This document shows, in pieces, positions 37,867 to 44,239 of a stretch of 44,239 nucleotides of DNA. This DNA is from Gallionella sp. Its GTDB lineage: Bacteria; Pseudomonadota; Gammaproteobacteria; Burkholderiales; Gallionellaceae. The notes below the pieces were generated by a model. The model saw nothing but the letters and a program-made list of their open reading frames with translations, was not told the origin of the DNA and searched no databases. Numbering within the stretch: the stretch's first letter is position 1; each line of letters opens with the position of its first letter. The stretch lies in the NCBI GenBank assembly GCA_028710565.1, contig JAQTTV010000026.1:1-44239 (forward strand). The letters are read 5' to 3'. The translations under genes and the position numbers were made by a program.

Positions 37867-39018
37867 ATGGGCACGAAGACCCCACTATGCCCCATAACTG
37901 ACAACGCCAGTCCGAACACCCAAGTCATCAGTATGACAGGCACCACGGTCACCGCCGCCAGCACCAGCGCAACGATTTCCCGCAGCGCACTGGCTTTTAG
38001 CACCCCGATCCTCATCAGCAGCCAAGTGCAAACGCTGACCTTGAGCAACACAGGCACCACCTCACTGCTGGTGTACAACACCGCAATACAACTCACAGGC
38101 ACCAACCCTGGGCAATTCGCCATGGTGATCCTCTCGCCCAATAATTGCCTATCGGTCAGCGGTTTCACCGTCCCCGCAGGCGGTAGTTGCGCGCTGGACA
38201 TCCAGTACAAACCCAGCTCAGGCGCGGTGGTGGGGACGACCTACACCGCCAACCTGAGTTTCACCCTCAACATCCCCCTCAACCCCAGCGTCAGCCTAAC
38301 AGGTACACTGTTCACGGGACTCCAAACTTATTACATCCACAGCGACCACCTCGACAGCCCGCGCAGCATCACCAATACCGCAGGGCAAGAAGTGTGGCGG
38401 TGGGACAATACTGACCCGTTTGGCAACAACATCGCCAACGAGAATCCCGCCAACCTTGGTGCCTTTACCTTCAACCTGCGCTTCCCAGGGCAGTACTTTG
38501 ATCGCGAAACAGGGCTGCATTACAACGTCAATCGGGATTACAATCCTGCGGTGGGGCGATATGTGGAGAGTGATCCGATTGGGTTGCGGGGCGGGATTAA
38601 CACCTTTGGGTATGTGGGGGGGAATCCGCTGATTGATGTTGACCCGTTAGGGTTGGCTGGAGTGTTACCCAAAAATTACGGTAAAGGGGTTATGCCTCCT
38701 AGTAAATCCCCCGACCCTGCGAGCGATGTAAAAAAGCAAAATGCAAAAACTCAAGATGCTGTAGATGTCACTAAAGATTTACTATGTAAATTAGGATTAA
38801 CGAGTTGCATACCAAAAGAAGCCTTTGTTTGCCTCTACGCGGAATGTGAGAGATGTAATGGCGAAAAGTTTACAATCGACTACACGTCAAACGTTCCAAC
38901 GATTACTGATAGAGACAAATTGAATCCACCAACACCCGAAGGGGTTCCTAAAGGGTGTACTTGTAAACAAGCAGGTATTCGCACGACTGGATCTAGAATG
39001 GAACCCCCAGGTTTATAA
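37867..39018 (+). CDS. RHS core C-half with ASH domain and cysteine-rich tip 1, 5' truncated
   Basis: 383 aa from ATG 37867, with no signal peptide and no ribosome site. The first ~20 residues are the tail of an ASH domain (SPNTQVISMTGTTV), so the 5' part of the gene is missing. A full ASH domain follows (about 32-145), then the second half of an RHS core beginning TYYIHSDHLDSPRSIT, through RFPGQYFDRETGLHYN.NRDY, VGRYVESDPIGLRGG and DPLGLAG. The tip (about 266-383) is new: it has eight Cys in CKLGLTSC, CLYAECERC and CTCK, and ends in a basic, Pro-rich tail. I do not recognise the tip. Bases 38296-38631 are repeated at 40152-40487. Confidence 0.8.
   Translation: MGTKTPLCPITDNASPNTQVISMTGTTVTAASTSATISRSALAFSTPILISSQVQTLTLSNTGTTSLLVYNTAIQLTGTNPGQFAMVILSPNNCLSVSGFTVPAGGSCALDIQYKPSSGAVVGTTYTANLSFTLNIPLNPSVSLTGTLFTGLQTYYIHSDHLDSPRSITNTAGQEVWRWDNTDPFGNNIANENPANLGAFTFNLRFPGQYFDRETGLHYNVNRDYNPAVGRYVESDPIGLRGGINTFGYVGGNPLIDVDPLGLAGVLPKNYGKGVMPPSKSPDPASDVKKQNAKTQDAVDVTKDLLCKLGLTSCIPKEAFVCLYAECERCNGEKFTIDYTSNVPTITDRDKLNPPTPEGVPKGCTCKQAGIRTTGSRMEPPGL
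38296..38631 (+). repeat. 336-bp RHS core direct repeat, copy 1
   Basis: This core segment recurs 1,856 bp downstream at 40152-40487 with a few per cent difference and no visible gaps. The two copies carry different tips, as expected for RHS C-terminal cassette exchange by homologous recombination. Confidence 0.93.
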
Positions 39019-39042
39019 ACTTACTGAATTTGGAATTTTTTA

Positions 39043-39372
39043 ATGCAAAAAAAGAAAATTGTATTGTGGGTGCTTTTGTTGGCTATAACGCATTTGTTCT
39101 GCTTTGTGGGCGGCTCTATGCGAAGTCGGCAGATAACGCTTGAAAACCTAGCCCAAGGGCTTGAACAGGCCGATGCCCATGTTGAGTTATCGCATTATGT
39201 ATCCTATAGAGATATTGCCTTGGATATCAAGTCTTCTAAAAAAGACCGAGCGATGTGTGAAGCGAAGATGGCAGCAACATCTATGTTTGACGTGCTGCAA
39301 CATTGTTTGGCAAATAGTGCTTGCAGAATAAATATCGAAAAAAAGCTCAGAAGTTTGCGCCAGAGCTTTTAG
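39043..39372 (+). CDS. Small exported or membrane-anchored protein, putative immunity to tip 1
   Basis: 109 aa, no family recognised. An N-terminal hydrophobic segment (KIVLWVLLLAITHLFCFVGG) acts as signal or anchor, followed by a ~85-residue polar helical domain with three Cys (AMCEAK, QHC, NSAC) and the basic end KKLRSLRQSF. It starts 24 nt after the tip 1 stop, the usual place for a cognate immunity gene. A periplasmic immunity function is inference from position and topology. Confidence 0.6.
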   Translation: MQKKKIVLWVLLLAITHLFCFVGGSMRSRQITLENLAQGLEQADAHVELSHYVSYRDIALDIKSSKKDRAMCEAKMAATSMFDVLQHCLANSACRINIEKKLRSLRQSF

Positions 39373-39531
39373 GTGATAAACCATTACCTATCGAGAGGAT
39401 AACGAGTTGCTCAATGAACCCGTAAAGCAGCCCGCGTAGGCAATCCGCCATTTTGCTTGCCAAACAGTGGATTGCTGCGTGAATTCCCCAGCGATGTTAC
39501 AATCGCTCCTCATTTTTGACGGAGGTTTGTT

Positions 39532-39801
39532 ATGCCCGCGATCAGTATGTTTTACGGCATTATTATTTCGATGTTTTTCGAGATTAAAGAGAAGCATCAT
39601 CTGCCGCACATCCACATTCGTTATCAAAACTATCGTGCATCATTGGCAATTGAAGATGCTACGTTGTTGGCGGGTGAATTACCCGTGCGTCAGTTGCGCA
39701 TGGTGCAGGTTTGGGTGGATTTGCACCGCGAAGAGTTGCTGGCAGACTGGGAAATTGTTAAAGCAGGCGGCGAACTTTTCCGTATTGACCCCCTAAAATG
39801 A
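39532..39801 (+). CDS. DUF4160 family protein
   Basis: 89 aa. It matches the DUF4160 pattern: PAISMFYGIIISMFFE, HHLPHIHIRYQNYRASLAI and RMVQVWVDLHREELLADWE. The ribosome site GGAGG lies 6 nt before the start. It overlaps the next gene's first possible ATG. The DUF4160-DUF2442 pair is widespread and often proposed to be toxin-antitoxin-like, but no activity is established here. Confidence 0.88.
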   Translation: MPAISMFYGIIISMFFEIKEKHHLPHIHIRYQNYRASLAIEDATLLAGELPVRQLRMVQVWVDLHREELLADWEIVKAGGELFRIDPLK

Positions 39802-39812
39802 AGGAGCAAACG

Positions 39813-40127
39813 ATGTTGCTGGACGTGGTCTCTGTAGAAGTGAAGCCTGATTTTGTGTTGTGGCTGGCGTTTGAAAATGGTGAGCGGCGGGTTTTTAATA
39901 TGGCAACTTACATAAACCAAAAACCATGGAATCGACTGAAACTCAACAATCTTTTTCAAAGTGCTTTCGTCGAAAATGGCACGGTGACATGGACAGGAAA
40001 CATTGATATTGACCCCGAAACGCTGTATGAGTATTCAACGCCATCCGTTAGTTTGGAGGGCGTTCATCACTTTTCCGTGTCCAAGGGTGAATGGTTGCGC
40101 GAACCCAATCAGCAACTCTCCCCTTGA
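39813..40127 (+). CDS. DUF2442 family protein
   Basis: About 104 aa from ATG 39813, which has AAGGAG at 39801-39806; ATG 39798 would overlap the previous gene and lacks such a site. DUF2442 features: VVSVEVKPDFVLWLAFENGE, RRVFNMATYI and the C-terminal YEYSTPSVS. It forms a two-gene unit with DUF4160. Together they sit inside the RHS array between two tip cassettes. Confidence 0.85.
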   Translation: MLLDVVSVEVKPDFVLWLAFENGERRVFNMATYINQKPWNRLKLNNLFQSAFVENGTVTWTGNIDIDPETLYEYSTPSVSLEGVHHFSVSKGEWLREPNQQLSP

Positions 40128-40151
40128 CCCAAACGCCACACCAAATATACG

Positions 40152-40487
40152 CTAACAGGCACGCTGTTCACGGGACTCAACACCTACTACATCCACAGCG
40201 ACCACCTCGACAGCCCGCGCAGCATCACCAACAGCGCAGGGCAAGAAGTGTGGCGGTGGGATAATACTGACCCGTTTGGCAACAACATCGCCAATGAAAA
40301 CCCCGCCAATCTTGGTGCCTTCACCTTCAACCTGCGCTTCCCAGGGCAGTACTTTGATCGCGAAACAGGGCTGCATTACAACGTCAATCGGGATTACAAT
40401 CCTGCGGTCGGGCGGTATGTGGAGAGTGATCCGATTGGATTGAGGGGCGGGATTAATACCTTTGGGTATGTGGGCGGGAATCCGCTG
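40152..40487 (+). repeat. 336-bp RHS core direct repeat, copy 2
   Basis: Counterpart of 38296-38631 at a fixed offset of 1,856 bp. The similarity ends at the codons for GNPL, exactly where tips diverge. Confidence 0.93.
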
Positions 40488-40922
40488 GGGAGGGCAGATC
40501 CACTCGGACTTCAAACATGCGTACTTGTAACAACCAAGTGGGGATTCGGTACGCACGCGGCACTTTATATATCACGAGTAAAACGAAATGAGAAAGATAG
40601 ATCTACAATACCTGCTATTTATGATCCATCAGGCACTTACTCTGGGAGTGCCGAAGGTAATCTGGTCTATGGAGACAAAGCAGATATAGAAAAGTTTAGA
40701 AAACATCACAAGAATTTGGATGGTGACAAAACCCAAACATCCTGCAAGGATACATCTGAACAAGAAGAGCAAGAATTGTTTGAACAAGCTTTAAGCCAAG
40801 GTGCACAAAGTGGGTTTGTTTGTGCGTTTACAGTGTCAAATGTATTGTCAGGTTCTACGAATTTCCCCAACGTTAAATCGGCCACTATTTTTCCAGGTAA
40901 TTTACTTAGTGATAGCAAGTGA
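40152..40922 (+). CDS. Orphan RHS C-terminal cassette with permuted-papain-like tip 2, no start
   Basis: The RHS frame opens at about 40130 with LTGTLFTGLNTYYIHSDHL and has no upstream start; GTG 40248 would be the first formal start. The core (40152-40487) repeats 38296-38631, ending GNPLGRADPLGL. The tip (about 145 aa) contains WGFGTHAALYIS (His at 40554), AIYDPSGTY and SGFVCAFTVSNVLSG (Cys at 40821). The order His, Asp, then Cys in CxxxVxxVL resembles permuted papain-like (LRAT/NlpC-P60-like) hydrolases; this is inference. It is most likely a silent donor cassette rather than an expressed gene. Its stop overlaps the next start by one base. Confidence 0.75.
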   Translation, partial: LTGTLFTGLNTYYIHSDHLDSPRSITNSAGQEVWRWDNTDPFGNNIANENPANLGAFTFNLRFPGQYFDRETGLHYNVNRDYNPAVGRYVESDPIGLRGGINTFGYVGGNPLGRADPLGLQTCVLVTTKWGFGTHAALYISRVKRNEKDRSTIPAIYDPSGTYSGSAEGNLVYGDKADIEKFRKHHKNLDGDKTQTSCKDTSEQEEQELFEQALSQGAQSGFVCAFTVSNVLSGSTNFPNVKSATIFPGNLLSDSK

Positions 40923-41314
40923 TGAAATCTAATTCTAAATGGCTTTATGGGGTAAGCGTGTTTGGTGGTGTTTTGCAATACTTGTGGTTAAGCCTAATTC
41001 CTGCCGTGAGCAATCATGCGGAAATTGTTTCATTTGCTACAGCGATCATTGGCATACCTATAGTGAAAAAAATACAACGAAATGATACTCACCCTACCAC
41101 TTTTGTAAAAATAGGGCGGCTGTTTTTCTGTATGTTTTGCAGCTCTCTCATCTCGTTAGGGGTATTTAGCATTGCGGAGTACAGCGCAAGAGCTGATGGC
41201 ATTGCAAATTCTGTGGTACACAATCCGTTACTGTATTTGCTCTTAAATACGGTTGGGCTTGCAGGTTGGGTTGTAGGGGGGATACAAAGCTTAACTATCA
41301 GGCAAGATCAATGA
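40922..41314 (+). CDS. Small membrane protein, putative immunity to tip 2
   Basis: About 130 aa from ATG 40922 (KSNSKWLYGVSVFGGVLQYL), overlapping the tip 2 stop as TGATG. Four hydrophobic segments: about 8-27, 35-48, 67-86 and 101-122. No family recognised. Position, overlap and topology suggest an inner-membrane immunity protein against a toxin acting in the periplasm or membrane, which would fit a hydrolase tip. This is inference. Confidence 0.62.
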   Translation: MKSNSKWLYGVSVFGGVLQYLWLSLIPAVSNHAEIVSFATAIIGIPIVKKIQRNDTHPTTFVKIGRLFFCMFCSSLISLGVFSIAEYSARADGIANSVVHNPLLYLLLNTVGLAGWVVGGIQSLTIRQDQ

Positions 41315-41315
41315 G

Positions 41316-42854
41316 ATGAGTCCTCAAAGTAATCCGCCCTCACTCCCCCTACGCAAGTTAAACAACATCGGCAACCGCACGCAAGAACAAACCCTGGATG
41401 CCGTCGGTACGGTGATACAAAGCCACAGTCGCGAGTTTGACCAACTCAACCGCCTGTATAAAGACATCGGGGTGGTAAATCGAAGCACAACCACCTACGA
41501 CTACGATGCCAACGGCAATGTTACCCGCGTCACTGACCCGTTAAACCGTCAAACGATCTACCACTATGATGCCCTTAACCGCTTGCTGAATAGCACGGAT
41601 CCCGCCAATGGCATCACCCGCTATGGCTATGATGCGCAAGACCAACTGCTCAATGTGACCGACCCTAATAATCTGGTGACTCAATACCAACGCGACGGTC
41701 TAGGCAATCTCACTCAACAAACCAGCCCCGACACAGGTGTCACTGGCTACACCTTTGACCCAGCGGGCAATGTACTCAGTCGCACCGATGCCAAAGGGCA
41801 GGTCGCCCGTTATGGTTATGACGCATTAAACCGTCTGATAGGCATTACTTACGCTGCCACAGCCACTGCGGCCCCCAGCCTAACCGTTAGCTACCAATAC
41901 GACCAAGGCAGTAATGGTATTGGACACTTGACAGGCTTAACCGACATAACAGGCACGACCAGTTACGGCTACGACCAACTTGGTCACTTAACCAGCGAAA
42001 TTCACGTGACACACGGAGCCACCTACAGTACGCGCTATGGTCATGATGCCCAAGGTCGTTTAAACAGCCTGACTTATCCTTCAGGACGGGTGGTGAATTA
42101 CAGCTTCGACAGCATGGGACGAGTGAGCCAAATCACCAGCACCCTCAATGGATTCAGCAATATTCTCATTAGCAACATCATCTACCAACCCTTTGGCGGA
42201 GTCGGCAGCTTTACCTACGGCGATGGTAAAACGCCGCCCGTACAAAAGTACACTCGTCAGCGCGATCAAGACGGCAGAATTGCCAGCTTCACCCTCAATG
42301 GCAAAGCCCTGTCCATAGACTATGACGCAGCCTCACAAATATCCTCTATCAACGATCCGTTAAATTTAGCCAATACTGCAAAGTACACTTACGACCCACT
42401 CAGTCGTTTGACCAGCTACAACACCCAAAACACCCAAGTCCAAGGTTTTAGCTACGATGCCAACAGCAACCGCAGCACACAAACGGTCGGCTCGACGGTG
42501 AATAACTACAGCTACGCCCCAGGCAGCAACCGCCTCGCCAGCATCCAAGCAGGCGGCGCAACGCAAAGTTTTATCAGCGATGCCAATGGTGCCACCTTGA
42601 GCGATGCCACCCGCCAGTACGCCTATGACCTCCGAGGCAGATTGACCCAAGTGACCACCGCACAAGGGATCATCAGCTACGAAGTCAATGCCCTAGGCTT
42701 ACGCGTCCGCAAACAAATTGCCACGCCCGCCAGTGACACCCTGTATCACTACGACGCTCAAGGTCATTTGATTGCAGAAAGCACCACAGGCACCAACCAA
42801 TTTGCCCGCGAGTACCTCTATCTCGGCGACCAAGCTGTGGCGGTGATGCAATGA
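41316..42854 (+). CDS. RHS YD-repeat core fragment ending before the core C-half
   Basis: 512 aa of YD repeats (TYDYDANGNVTRVTDPLNRQ, YHYDALNRLLNSTDPANGIT and others). It begins mid-core: after an unrelated dozen residues, IGNRTQEQTLDAVGTVIQSH reads as the middle of an RHS core, so the N-terminal half is missing. It ends cleanly at REYLYLGDQAVAVMQ. In ordinary RHS proteins the chain continues straight to a YYIHSDHL.SPR segment; here there is a stop, and the next gene starts within it (ATGA). No ribosome site is obvious at ATG 41316, which lies 1 nt after the immunity gene stop. Confidence 0.82.
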   Translation: MSPQSNPPSLPLRKLNNIGNRTQEQTLDAVGTVIQSHSREFDQLNRLYKDIGVVNRSTTTYDYDANGNVTRVTDPLNRQTIYHYDALNRLLNSTDPANGITRYGYDAQDQLLNVTDPNNLVTQYQRDGLGNLTQQTSPDTGVTGYTFDPAGNVLSRTDAKGQVARYGYDALNRLIGITYAATATAAPSLTVSYQYDQGSNGIGHLTGLTDITGTTSYGYDQLGHLTSEIHVTHGATYSTRYGHDAQGRLNSLTYPSGRVVNYSFDSMGRVSQITSTLNGFSNILISNIIYQPFGGVGSFTYGDGKTPPVQKYTRQRDQDGRIASFTLNGKALSIDYDAASQISSINDPLNLANTAKYTYDPLSRLTSYNTQNTQVQGFSYDANSNRSTQTVGSTVNNYSYAPGSNRLASIQAGGATQSFISDANGATLSDATRQYAYDLRGRLTQVTTAQGIISYEVNALGLRVRKQIATPASDTLYHYDAQGHLIAESTTGTNQFAREYLYLGDQAVAVMQ

Positions 42855-43636
42855 ACGCCCGTACTCCCCATAAAACCCGCCCCCTTGCGCAGCAAAGGTT
42901 AGGTATGAATACCCATAAGCGAATCCAACAGCGACACCTGTTCCCATCCCTCCGTGCCAGGATCGCCCGAATGGGTTCCAGCGCAACCCGCGCCATCCTA
43001 CTGACCATGCTGCTCATCAGCAGCCTGTTTAGTGTCAACAGTTGGGGGGCGGTCACCGCCAGTTTAAGCACATCCAGTCTGACCTTTGGCAGCCAAACGA
43101 TCAACACCTCCAGCCCCATCCAGACCGTTATCCTAAGTAACACAGGAACCTCCCCCTTAAGCTTGAGCAGCTTAGTGCTGGGGGGAGTCAATCCAGGACA
43201 ATTCACCCTCAATAGTACCCCGAACAATACCGCCAACAGCATCAGCTACGTCTCAGCCCGCGTAGGACAAACCAATATGTATGGCATGTTCGGCTTAAAC
43301 AGCGACCCCACCACCGACAGCAGCTACACCTCACTCGATTATGCTTGGTACTCTCTGCCAACAGGGGTACTGCAAATTTACGAAAGCGGTGTGTTAGTCG
43401 GCGCATTCGGCACCTACACCACCATCGACGAGCTTTCCGTGGTGTATGAAGGCAGCACCATCCGCTACCTTAAAAACGGCATCACCCAACGCAGCGTTGC
43501 CACCACCGCAGGGCGTACCTTTTATTTGGACACCAGCCTATACAACACAGGCTACACCCTCAACGACATCGAATATGGCGTATCTATAGATACGGCCAGA
43601 TTATGTTTGAACTTTTCTGCAAACAAAACCGCATAG
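42851..43636 (+). CDS. Exported ASH plus lectin-like domain protein, coupled to the RHS core
   Basis: 261 aa in frame to an amber stop at 43634-43636. A basic N-region of ~40 residues precedes a signal-peptide-like segment (AILLTMLLISSLFSVNSWGA). Then comes part of an ASH domain (TSSLTFGSQTINTSSPIQTV...NPGQF), joined mid-domain to a lectin-like beta-sandwich known from RHS and phage tail proteins (YVSARVGQTN, MFGLNSDPTTDSSYTSLDYA, IYESGVLVGAFGTYT, VRY-type KNGITQRSV). The start overlaps the RHS core stop (ATGA). The homologous truncated gene at 37867 shows what the missing 3' part looked like: more ASH, core C-half, tip. After the amber codon the same frame continues at 43637. Confidence 0.72.
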   Translation: MNARTPHKTRPLAQQRLGMNTHKRIQQRHLFPSLRARIARMGSSATRAILLTMLLISSLFSVNSWGAVTASLSTSSLTFGSQTINTSSPIQTVILSNTGTSPLSLSSLVLGGVNPGQFTLNSTPNNTANSISYVSARVGQTNMYGMFGLNSDPTTDSSYTSLDYAWYSLPTGVLQIYESGVLVGAFGTYTTIDELSVVYEGSTIRYLKNGITQRSVATTAGRTFYLDTSLYNTGYTLNDIEYGVSIDTARLCLNFSANKTA

Positions 43637-43651
43637 AATCAATACGTCTAT

Positions 43652-43942
43652 GTGCATGAACTTCAAACTTCACTTGGCCGAATCAATAATCTAGCGACCA
43701 CCTCAACAAACATCACGCTAAACGGCAACTCGATCAGCAAAACCAGCGGCACAACAGGCTGGAACGCCGATGCCTATAGCCAAAATGGCTACGCAGGCGG
43801 AGCCTACGTCTCGGCGCGCGCAGGACAAACCAATCTACCTGGCATGTTCGGCTTAAACAGCGATCCCACCACCGACAGTAACTACACCTCACTCGACTAT
43901 GCGTGGTACCCCAGGCAGGGCAAACGCATTAAAACCACATAA
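43652..43942 (+). pseudogene. Continuation of the lectin-like repeat, cut by the IS
   Basis: Same frame as the preceding gene, separated only by one TAG codon. It encodes a second lectin-like repeat (NITLNGNSISKTSGTTGWNA, YVSARAGQTNLPGMFGLNSD) that stops abruptly at LDYAWY, where IS sequence begins at about 43916. The first and second repeats are close homologues. It is best read as the broken middle of one gene. Confidence 0.65.
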
Positions 43943-44239
43943 CAAACAATGAGCTAATATGTCATCTCAAACATTTTTATTGAGGGCAAAAGATGGCAAC
44001 TGTTTTTTTAGAGCATTTTTCCGTGTTAAAGGATCCTCGAATCGAGCGGAAAAAGCTTCATGCCATGCAGGACATACTTGTTCTGGTTGTTTGCGCAGTC
44101 ATCAGTGGTGCAGAAGGTTGGGAGGAAATTGCGGCATTTGGTCATAGCAAGCTTGAATGGTTGAGGCACTTTGTACCGTTAAAGAATGGCGTTCCTTCGC
44201 ATGACTGTATCGCCTATGTCATGACGCGCCTGAATTCCA
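43916..44239 (+). mobile_element. ISAs1-family insertion sequence, left end
   Basis: CAGGGCAAACGCATTAAAA at 43916 looks like an ISAs1-type terminus, placed exactly where the lectin-like homology ends. The transposase gene follows at 43993. The right end lies outside the window. Confidence 0.7.
43993..44239 (+). CDS. ISAs1 family transposase, N-terminal part (runs off window)
   Basis: ATG 43993 opens 82 codons: ATVFLEHFSVLKDPRIERKK, LHAMQDILVLVVCAVISGAE, GWEEIAAFGHSKLEWLRHF, then LKNGVPSHDCIAYVMTRL. This is the N-terminal DDE_Tnp_1-associated domain of ISAs1/H-repeat transposases (DPR..RRKHHL.DIL....CAVI.GA..W..I..F). The catalytic part is beyond the window, so it is not known whether the element is intact. 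Confidence 0.88.
   Translation, partial: MATVFLEHFSVLKDPRIERKKLHAMQDILVLVVCAVISGAEGWEEIAAFGHSKLEWLRHFVPLKNGVPSHDCIAYVMTRLNS

Noticed and set aside
39385..39531. GCAATCC...GGATTGC inverted repeat upstream of DUF4160
   Set aside because: Arms of seven bases with a mismatch beyond; too weak to call an element or terminator.
1..44239. CRISPR array or prophage
   Set aside because: No regularly spaced short direct repeats with unique spacers, and no phage structural, integrase or lysis genes were seen; the periodic repeats are all within protein-coding repeat domains.

Overview
The window looks like a chromosomal segment of a Gram-negative gammaproteobacterium. It carries lptD-surA-pdxA-rsmA in the classical order, an RNF/Rsx electron-transport cluster, SixA, and YceI/cytochrome b561 genes. 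The many giant secreted repeat proteins, RHS genes, short interspersed inverted repeats and IS fragments suggest a free-living or filamentous sulfur-bacterium-like lineage (Thiotrichales-type). That placement is an inference, and no species is claimed.

Left accessory region (1-13.6 kb). A transposase tail abuts a 5'-truncated RHS/YD-repeat gene whose C-terminal tip has a metal-binding-like HxxxD...SH motif. Two giant secreted proteins follow. One carries two complete seven-blade RCC1 propellers. The other is a papain-type protease whose middle contains a recent 1,242-bp tandem duplication. Both end in the same ASH + six-VCBS (FG-GAP) module.

Housekeeping core (13.6-37.8 kb). On the plus strand lie lptD, surA, pdxA and rsmA (outer-membrane biogenesis, vitamin B6, rRNA methylation), sixA-pap (phosphohistidine phosphatase, polyphosphate:AMP phosphotransferase) and tRNA-Ser(GCU) with a clear sigma70 promoter and terminator. 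On the minus strand lie an unknown 508-aa membrane protein, rsxABCDG (no rsxE in the window), a marR-cytochrome b561-yceI-yceI operon with a palindromic operator over its promoter, a 1,483-aa five-PAS GGDEF-EAL protein, and a Kup potassium transporter. Three interspersed inverted-repeat elements sit between genes, one of them inside the rsx operon.

Right accessory region (37.8-44.2 kb). This is a broken RHS polymorphic-toxin array: a core fragment with tip 1 and a putative immunity gene; a DUF4160/DUF2442 pair; an orphan core cassette with a permuted-papain-like tip 2 and a membrane immunity candidate; a YD-repeat core fragment; and a signal-peptide/ASH/lectin-like gene cut by an ISAs1-type element at the window end. 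The most unusual feature is that the RHS core appears split between two translationally coupled genes, with a secretion signal and ASH domains placed at the split.
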